Shown here one piece after another: positions 6,630-10,629 of a DNA stretch of 10,629 nt. This stretch comes from Anaerolineales bacterium UBA7227. Lineage in GTDB: Bacteria > Chloroflexota > Anaerolineae > Anaerolineales > Villigracilaceae. The stretch spans positions 1-10,629 of the forward strand of contig DKTP01000133.1 of the NCBI GenBank assembly GCA_002473085.1, written 5' to 3'. The notes beneath the pieces are model-generated. The model made no database searches. It saw nothing but the letters and a program-made list of their open reading frames with translations, and was not told the origin of the DNA. How positions within the stretch are numbered: the first letter of the stretch is position 1; each line of letters opens with the position of its first letter. Position numbers and translations under genes: made by a program.

Positions 6630-6658
6630 TTGACATGCTATGTATTACACAGTATAAT
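6630..6658 (+). promoter_or_regulatory. Consensus sigma-70-type promoter of padR operon
   Basis: TTGACA (6630-6635) and TATAAT (6653-6658) are both perfect and 17 bases apart. The start is expected near 6665, close to the ribosome binding site AAAGGA (6664-6669), so the message has almost no leader. Such a strong promoter implies tight repression by a regulator. Confidence 0.9.
6638..6652. promoter_or_regulatory. Candidate PadR operator
   Basis: The dyad CTATGTA-T-TACACAG matches in 6 of 7 arm positions and has a perfect TGTA-T-TACA core. It fills the spacer between the -35 and -10 boxes of the padR promoter. PadR-family proteins commonly bind such AT-rich dyads and repress their own operons. 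Assignment to this PadR is inference from position. Confidence 0.5.
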
Positions 6659-6677
6659 GCAATAAAGGATAAGCGAT

Positions 6678-7004
6678 ATGACAAACCAATATGCCGAAAA
6701 TGTCGCGCTGGAACTACGGCGCGGGGTGATCGTACTGGCGGCGCTGAGTCAACTGGGCGAGGCGCAGTACGGCTACTCGCTGTTGAAAAGCCTCTCCGAA
6801 CTGGGGCTGGAAGTGGACCAGGGTACGCTCTATCCCCTGCTCCGCCGGCTCGAGACGCAGGGCCTGCTCGAGTCGGTCTGGAAGATCGAGGAGGCGCGTC
6901 CCCGCCGCTATTACGTCATCAGCGCGGCGGGAAAGAAACTCCTGCCCCGACTGAAAAATGAATGGGACAGCATCGTGGCTGTGATGAAGAAAATGCTGGC
7001 ATGA
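6678..7004 (+). CDS. PadR family transcriptional regulator
   Basis: Winged-helix DNA-binding regulator of 108 residues, the short single-domain form typical of PadR subfamily 2. Seen: N-terminal helix ([10 protein letters not shown], 14-23), the YGYSLLKSL segment (31-39), recognition region [11 protein letters not shown] (49-59), the wing with RPRRYYVIS (74-82), and a C-terminal helix for dimerisation. The start is supported by AAAGGA at 6664-6669, eight bases ahead. It is followed after 19 bases by the HAAS-domain gene, the usual partner of this PadR type, so the two form an operon. The consensus promoter contains a dyad that could be its own operator. The inducer or signal cannot be deduced. 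Confidence 0.93.
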   Translation: MTNQYAENVALELRRGVIVLAALSQLGEAQYGYSLLKSLSELGLEVDQGTLYPLLRRLETQGLLESVWKIEEARPRRYYVISAAGKKLLPRLKNEWDSIVAVMKKMLA

Positions 7005-7023
7005 CCAAGTAAAGGAGAATGAA

Positions 7024-8046
7024 ATGAACCTGATTGACCGCTATGTCCGCGAGATCGGACGCAAACTGCCGCAGAAGACGCGCGCCGACATCGAGAAGGA
7101 AATCCGCTCGGCGGTGGAGGATATGCTCGAAGACCGCAGCAAAAAAGAGGGGCGCGCCGTGGACGAGGAGATGACCGTCGCGGTATTGAAGGAATACGGC
7201 AATCCCGCCAAAGTCGCGGCGTCTTACCTGCCCGAGCGCTACCTTATCGGCCCGCAACTCTTCCCCACCTTTTGGGTGGTCGTTCAGATCGTGTTCGCCG
7301 TGCTGACGGGATTAGCCATAGTCGGGCTGGGACTCCATGTCGCGGGCGGGAGCGGCGCGCCAGTCAACGTTTGGGGATCCGCTTTCGAACTGCTGGGACA
7401 ATATTTCAGCGGGCTGATGGCCGCCTTCGGGAACATCGTCCTGGTCTTCGCCCTCATCCAGCGGTTCGCCGCGGGATGGGAATTCACCAGCACAGACGAG
7501 GAGAAGGACTGGAATCCCCGCGACCTGCCCGACGTGGAGGACGCGGACCAGGTCAGCGCGGCCGGCACGATCGCGGAGATCGTCTTCCTGGCGCTGGGAT
7601 TGATCCTCTTCAACGTCTATCCGCAGTACGTCGGCATCTACGGCTTCACGGATCAAGGCAACTTCTTCACGCCTTTGTTTTCGCAGGCATTCTTCAGTTA
7701 TATGCCGTGGATCAACCTGCTGTGGGGACTCCAACTGGCGCTGAATATCTGGCTGCTTCAGCAGAGGCGCTGGCAGGCGGGTTCGCGCATCCTGTCCATT
7801 GCCATCAAAGCGGGCGGGATTGGGCTGGCCTACGCCATGCTGATGGGACCGTCCATCGTCGGCTTGACGCCCGAAGCGCTGGTGAAAGAGATGAACTTCA
7901 CTCCCGACGCGGCGCAAACGCTGGCCGCAATCATCGCCCAGGCGGTCAAATGGGCGCTGGTCATTGCCATCGTGGCGGGCGCGGCGGAAGCGGTGAAAGG
8001 CGCCGTCAACCTGGCGCGCGGGAAGTCGGCGGTCGTCTCAGTGTAG
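7024..8046 (+). CDS. HAAS-domain integral membrane protein
   Basis: A protein of 340 residues with an N-terminal cytoplasmic HAAS-type domain (about 1-70: LIDRYVREIGRKLP near the start and EYGNPAKVAASYLPERYLI at about 57-75) and a membrane region. I see about six hydrophobic segments: roughly 80-107, 122-147, 181-205, 227-246, 256-281 and 302-325, with a charged loop (152-178, rich in D and E) between the second and third. Genes of this type are commonly co-transcribed with padR and are thought to act with it in signalling, by an unknown mechanism. The ribosome binding site AAAGGAGAA is strong, and the gap to padR is only 19 bases. An intrinsic terminator follows, so the operon ends here. No enzymatic motif is seen. 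Confidence 0.85.
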   Translation: MNLIDRYVREIGRKLPQKTRADIEKEIRSAVEDMLEDRSKKEGRAVDEEMTVAVLKEYGNPAKVAASYLPERYLIGPQLFPTFWVVVQIVFAVLTGLAIVGLGLHVAGGSGAPVNVWGSAFELLGQYFSGLMAAFGNIVLVFALIQRFAAGWEFTSTDEEKDWNPRDLPDVEDADQVSAAGTIAEIVFLALGLILFNVYPQYVGIYGFTDQGNFFTPLFSQAFFSYMPWINLLWGLQLALNIWLLQQRRWQAGSRILSIAIKAGGIGLAYAMLMGPSIVGLTPEALVKEMNFTPDAAQTLAAIIAQAVKWALVIAIVAGAAEAVKGAVNLARGKSAVVSV

Positions 8047-8066
8047 GAAACGCGTCCCAGAGCGGG

Positions 8067-8105
8067 AGCCCTCCGAAAGTCAGGAATGACGCGGAGGGCT
8101 TTTTT
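8067..8105 (+). terminator. Intrinsic terminator of the padR-HAAS operon
   Basis: A perfect 9-bp stem (AGCCCTCCG at 8067-8075 with CGGAGGGCT at 8092-8100) encloses a 16-base loop containing a small GTC/GAC pair. Six T residues (8100-8105) follow. It lies 21 bases after the stop codon. Confidence 0.9.
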
Positions 8106-8106
8106 A

Positions 8107-8180
8107 TCGTCAAATTTCGAGTTTTGTTCTATACTTGGCGAAATCCAAGCCCACGCGCTGATCGTCTTCGCGGGTTTTTT
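8107..8180 (+). promoter_or_regulatory. Candidate promoter with short structured, T-run-ending leader
   Basis: TCGTCA (8107-8112) and TATACT (8130-8135) are 17 bases apart, with 4 and 5 of 6 consensus matches. The predicted transcript meets a small hairpin (CTTGG/CCAAG, 8134-8149) and then a CGCG-paired stem followed by six T residues (8175-8180). This could be the promoter of the TIGR02206 gene with an attenuator-like leader. The second stem is weak, so confidence is low. Confidence 0.35.
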
Positions 8181-8193
8181 GAAGTGGATTTAG

Positions 8194-8230
8194 TTAGAAA
8201 CCAGGTTTCTCGTAGAAACCTGGTTTCTAA
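8194..8230. repeat. Perfect 17-bp palindrome (two dyads back to back)
   Basis: Arms at 8194-8210 and 8214-8230 are perfectly complementary around the loop CGT. Each arm itself contains a dyad of the form AGAAACC-N-GGTTTCT, so the element is two copies of a 15-base dyad facing each other. No T-run follows. It lies 25 bases ahead of the TIGR02206 start codon and 11 bases ahead of its ribosome binding site. The GGTTTCT core resembles the arms of the rnj terminator. Confidence 0.9.
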
Positions 8231-8254
8231 ACATCAAGCCAAAGGAGAGAGACG

Positions 8255-8986
8255 ATGGGAGAGTATTTCGCGTATGATTACGCCGGCGCGCCGTTCCAGC
8301 TTTTCGGCGCGGCGCACCTGGCCGCGCTGGGCGCGCTGGCCTTGATCGCCATCGGCCTGATGCGGTTCAAAGGCGCGGGCGAGACGACGCGCAAAAAGGT
8401 CCGCATAACGCTGGGCGTTTTTCTGTGGGTCAACGAAGCGGTCTGGCATCTTTGGAATCTGGCCTGGGGACACTGGGACGTCCAGACAATGCTGCCGTTG
8501 AACGCGTGCAGTATCCTGATCTGGCTGAGCGGTTTCATGCTCATCTTCCGAAATTACGCCATTTACGAGTTCGCCTATTTCATGGGCATTGGCGCCGCGT
8601 TCCAATATCTGCTGACGCCCGACCTCGGCATCTACGGCTTCCCCCACCTCCGCTTCTTCCAGACCTTTCTCTCGCACGGCATCCTGCTCATTTCCGCCGT
8701 CTACATGACCGTGGTGGAGGAATTCCGTCCCACGTGGAAGTCGTTTTGGCGGGTCGCCGTCGGGACGAATCTCTATATGCTGGTCGTCTATCCGATCAAC
8801 GTCTGGCTTGGAAGCAATTATCTGATGATCAACGGGAAGCCCGCCACCGCCAGCCTGCTGGACCTGTTCCCTCCCTGGCCGGTCTACATCCTTTACATGG
8901 AGGCCATGGGATTCGTCACCTTCCTGCTCCTGTACCTGCCGTTCGCCGTCAAAGACTGGAGGCGAAACGGGGCGCGGTCGGCCTGA
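8255..8986 (+). CDS. TIGR02206 family integral membrane protein (YwaF-like)
   Basis: A protein of 243 residues with about six or seven transmembrane helices, of unknown function. The match is to the TIGR02206/YwaF family by characteristic motifs: LPLNACS (80-86), AYFMGIGAAFQYLLTPDLG (107-125), GFPHLRFFQTFLSHG (128-142), NLYMLVVYPINVWLGSNYL (172-190), and a C-terminal LLDLFPPWPVYILYMEA (201-217). Relatives, as I recall them, usually have His where N83 stands in the LPLHLC motif; H65, H131 and H141 are present. The start has a strong AAAGGAGAGAG seven or so bases upstream. It stands alone between a terminator-bearing region and the tRNA promoter. No catalytic role can be assigned from sequence. 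Confidence 0.85.
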   Translation: MGEYFAYDYAGAPFQLFGAAHLAALGALALIAIGLMRFKGAGETTRKKVRITLGVFLWVNEAVWHLWNLAWGHWDVQTMLPLNACSILIWLSGFMLIFRNYAIYEFAYFMGIGAAFQYLLTPDLGIYGFPHLRFFQTFLSHGILLISAVYMTVVEEFRPTWKSFWRVAVGTNLYMLVVYPINVWLGSNYLMINGKPATASLLDLFPPWPVYILYMEAMGFVTFLLLYLPFAVKDWRRNGARSA

Positions 8987-8987
8987 C

Positions 8988-9015
8988 TTGACGGGCGATG
9001 CTTATCAGGTAGAAT
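8988..9015 (+). promoter_or_regulatory. Promoter of tRNA-Leu
   Basis: TTGACG (8988-8993) and TAGAAT (9010-9015) are 16 bases apart, each with five of six consensus bases. The -35 box begins two bases after the stop codon of the upstream gene. Transcription is expected near 9022, three bases before the mature tRNA. Confidence 0.75.
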
Positions 9016-9024
9016 TATCCCGCT

Positions 9025-9108
9025 GGGGCGATGGCGGAATCGGCATACGCGGCGGTCTTAAAAACCGCTGGGCTTCGGCTCGTGTGGGTTCAAGTCCCAC
9101 TCGCCCCA
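9025..9108 (+). tRNA. tRNA-Leu (anticodon UAA)
   Basis: A complete cloverleaf can be traced: acceptor GGGGCGA (9025-9031) with TCGCCCC (9101-9107) and discriminator A9108; D stem GCG/CGC; anticodon stem GCGGT/ACCGC with loop CTTAAAA and anticodon TAA at 9059-9061; long variable arm with stem GGGC-TTCG-GCTC (one G-U pair, 9070-9081); T stem GTGGG/CCCAC with loop TTCAAGT. The long variable arm and A discriminator fit leucine. The terminal CCA is not encoded (ACAAA follows), so it must be added enzymatically. Confidence 0.97.
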
Positions 9109-9138
9109 CAAATTCCTGCCACGAATTTCCTGGATCCT

Positions 9139-9193
9139 GCGGACGAAGCGAACCCGTCCGCGCCGATTCGGGGATTCGCGGCGGAAAGTTTTT
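9139..9193 (+). terminator. Weak hairpins and T-run after tRNA-Leu
   Basis: A 7-bp stem (GCGGACG at 9139-9145 with CGTCCGC at 9155-9161) abuts a second 5-bp pairing (CGCCG with CGGCG, 9161-9183). Five T residues follow at 9189-9193. This could end the tRNA transcript or form the dgt leader; the T-run sits five bases away from the last stem, so termination would be inefficient. Confidence 0.35.
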
Positions 9194-9222
9194 CTAACGG
9201 AAATCTCAGCAAGGCACAAAAA

Positions 9223-10374
9223 ATGTACTACACCCGCCAGCAACTCGAAGAGATCGAAGACAAGTCCCTGGCTCCCTACGCCATGCGGAGCAGGGACTCG
9301 AAAGGCCGCGCCTACCTCGACAACGAACCCGACTATCGCACCGCGTTCCAGCGCGACCGCGACCGCATCATCCACACCACCGCCTTCCGCCGCCTCGAGT
9401 ACAAGACGCAGGTCTTCATTAATTACGAAGGCGACTACTACCGCACCCGTCTCACCCACACCCTCGAGGTCGCGCAGATCGGACGCGCCATCGCCCGCGC
9501 CCTCGGCGCCAACGAAGACCTCGTGGAGGCCATCTGCCTCGTCCACGACATCGGTCATCCGCCCTTTGGACATTCGGGCGAATCCGTCCTCAGCCGGTTG
9601 ATGAAGGACTTCGGCGGGTTCGACCACAACAAGCAGACCCTGCGCCTCGTCACCGAACTGGAGCAGCGCTACCCCGAATTCCCCGGCCTGAACCTGACCT
9701 GGGAGGCGCGCGAGGGCATCGTCAAACACGAATCGGAATACGACATCTCGGACGCCTCGGCCTTCAACCCCGAACTGCGCGGCAACCTCGAGACGCAAAT
9801 CTGCAACGCGGCCGACGAACTCGCCTACACCGCCCACGACCTCGACGACGGACTCCGATCAGGGATGCTCGCGCCGCGGATGCTGAGCGGCCTCACCCTC
9901 TGGGAAGCGCTGACGGACAAGATCCAGTGGCGGGGACCGGACCTCAGCGAAATGGACCGCCACCGCCTCATCCGCAAGTTGATCGGGCTGGAGGTCACCG
10001 ACTTCGTCACAGCCACTTACGAGCGAATCAAGGACAGCGGCGCCAAGTCCCCGCTCGACATCCAGAAATTGAAGCACAACGTCGTCGGGTTCAGCGAAGA
10101 GACGCACCGCCGCAACCGCGAATTAAAAGACTTCCTCTATGCCCGCATGTACCGTCATCACCGCGTCGTGCGGATGCAGGTCAAAGCCGAGCGCATCCTC
10201 GCCGACCTGTTCAACGCCTACCGCGCCGAGCCGTCGGTCCTGCCCGAACACATCCAGAAAATCATCCCCCTGCGCGGACCGGAACGCACCATCTGCGATT
10301 ACATCGCGGGGATGACCGACCGCTACGCCACCGAAGAACACCAGAAACTCTTCAACCCGCTCGAAAAACCGTAA
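9223..10374 (+). CDS. dgt: dGTPase-like HD-domain dNTP triphosphohydrolase
   Basis: Cytosolic enzyme of the dGTPase family (COG0232), which splits dNTPs to deoxynucleoside and triphosphate and so tunes nucleotide pools. From the ATG at 9223 it is 383 residues, normal for the shorter dGTPase-like branch. Seen: FQRDRDRIIHTTAFRRLEYKTQV (42-64 region, substrate-binding arginines), metal-binding H79 (RLTH), H108-D109 (LVHDIGHPPFGHSG) and D206 (AYTAHDLDD), together forming the H...HD...D site. The frame stays open back into the tRNA, but the upstream part would be translated tRNA, so the first sound start is 9223, with AAGG at 9211-9214. Substrate preference beyond dGTP cannot be judged. greA begins 61 bases downstream, and the two may be co-transcribed. 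Confidence 0.93.
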   Translation: MYYTRQQLEEIEDKSLAPYAMRSRDSKGRAYLDNEPDYRTAFQRDRDRIIHTTAFRRLEYKTQVFINYEGDYYRTRLTHTLEVAQIGRAIARALGANEDLVEAICLVHDIGHPPFGHSGESVLSRLMKDFGGFDHNKQTLRLVTELEQRYPEFPGLNLTWEAREGIVKHESEYDISDASAFNPELRGNLETQICNAADELAYTAHDLDDGLRSGMLAPRMLSGLTLWEALTDKIQWRGPDLSEMDRHRLIRKLIGLEVTDFVTATYERIKDSGAKSPLDIQKLKHNVVGFSEETHRRNRELKDFLYARMYRHHRVVRMQVKAERILADLFNAYRAEPSVLPEHIQKIIPLRGPERTICDYIAGMTDRYATEEHQKLFNPLEKP

Positions 10375-10401
10375 CCCGCAGCGCCGCCGCGGCCATCATC
10401 A

Positions 10402-10420
10402 AGCGGGACGCCATCCCGCT
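10402..10420 (+). promoter_or_regulatory. Hairpin just upstream of greA ribosome binding site
   Basis: A perfect 7-bp stem (AGCGGGA at 10402-10408 with TCCCGCT at 10414-10420) has a 5-base loop and no T-run. It ends four bases before the AAGGAA ribosome binding site. It may protect the processed greA message or influence its translation; a terminator role is unlikely. Confidence 0.4.
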
Positions 10421-10435
10421 CCTCAAGGAATTGCA

Positions 10436-10629
10436 ATGCCAGACATTCATCTCACCGCCGAAGGATTAGCCAAAATCAAAGTCGAGCTGGAGGAACTCAA
10501 AGGCCCGCGCCGCGAGGAACTGGCCGCGCGCCTGCGCTCCGCCATCCAGATGGGCGATCTCTCGGAGAACGCCGACTACCACAAAGCCAAGGAAGACCAG
10601 GCCTTCCTCGAAGGCCGCATCCAGGAATT
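10436..10629 (+). CDS. greA: Transcription elongation factor GreA, N-terminal part
   Basis: GreA rescues backtracked RNA polymerase by stimulating transcript cleavage; it inserts a coiled coil into the secondary channel. The first 64 residues are visible and the window ends mid-gene. Seen: start MPDIHLTAEGLAKIK, the helical hairpin with the conserved tip MGDLSENADYH (39-49), whose acidic D41 and E44 are the residues expected at the active site, and EDQAFLEGRIQE at the end. The start is set by AAGGAA at 10425-10430, five bases upstream. It follows dgt by 61 bases, with a hairpin in the gap. Identification is firm despite truncation. Confidence 0.96.
   Translation, partial: MPDIHLTAEGLAKIKVELEELKGPRREELAARLRSAIQMGDLSENADYHKAKEDQAFLEGRIQE

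Noticed and set aside
6396..6684. Minus-strand frames encoding CLLPSAF-like repeats
   Set aside because: The peptide repeats are simply the translated heptamer array; there is no ribosome binding site or domain.
9031..9222. Upstream ATG extension of the dgt frame
   Set aside because: The extension starts inside tRNA-Leu and would translate the tRNA; the start at 9223 fits the family N-terminus.
9058..9837. Minus-strand open frame of 259 codons opposite dgt
   Set aside because: Antisense to a conserved HD-domain gene and partly to tRNA-Leu; Gly- and Val-rich with no motif.

Overview
The window is from a GC-rich bacterium with AGGAGG-type ribosome binding sites. The gene families fit an uncultured-type Chloroflexota of the class Anaerolineae: RNase J as the decay nuclease, a PadR/HAAS pair, a TIGR02206 membrane protein, and numerous short palindromic and tandem repeats in and between genes. 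This placement rests on recall of such genomes and could not be checked by a search. There is no rRNA, phage, insertion sequence or CRISPR array.

Layout. Bases 1-4456 are read leftward. They hold a 5'-complete but truncated type I restriction subunit (hsdR, 1-1388) and a 1002-residue FAD and Fe-S oxidoreductase of the YdiJ/GlcD type (1448-4456). A 363-base divergent intergenic region (4457-4819) follows. It contains a good promoter, a short structured segment ending in an intrinsic terminator, and a further structured leader ahead of rnj. From 4820 on everything is read rightward: rnj (RNase J), a 17-copy heptamer array in its 3' region, its terminator, then a consensus promoter driving padR and a HAAS-domain membrane protein. 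After another terminator and a perfect 17-bp palindrome come a TIGR02206 membrane protein, tRNA-Leu(UAA), a dGTPase-like HD hydrolase (dgt) and the start of greA, which is cut by the window edge.

How genes may work together. padR and the HAAS gene form a two-gene operon, probably autoregulated through a dyad lying inside the padR promoter. rnj, tRNA-Leu, dgt and greA are housekeeping genes for RNA turnover, translation, nucleotide pools and transcription rescue. They are near one another but not evidently one operon.

The most unusual theme is small repeats that have entered protein-coding genes without breaking the frame. A perfect 12-bp-arm hairpin lies just before the Walker A motif of hsdR. 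A 22-bp-arm imperfect inverted repeat lies between the two Fe-S motifs of the oxidoreductase. Heptamer tracts sit in its FAD-domain loops, and one of these has the same consensus as the 17-copy array downstream of rnj. The second theme is the terminated short transcript upstream of rnj, which is either a small RNA or an attenuation leader.
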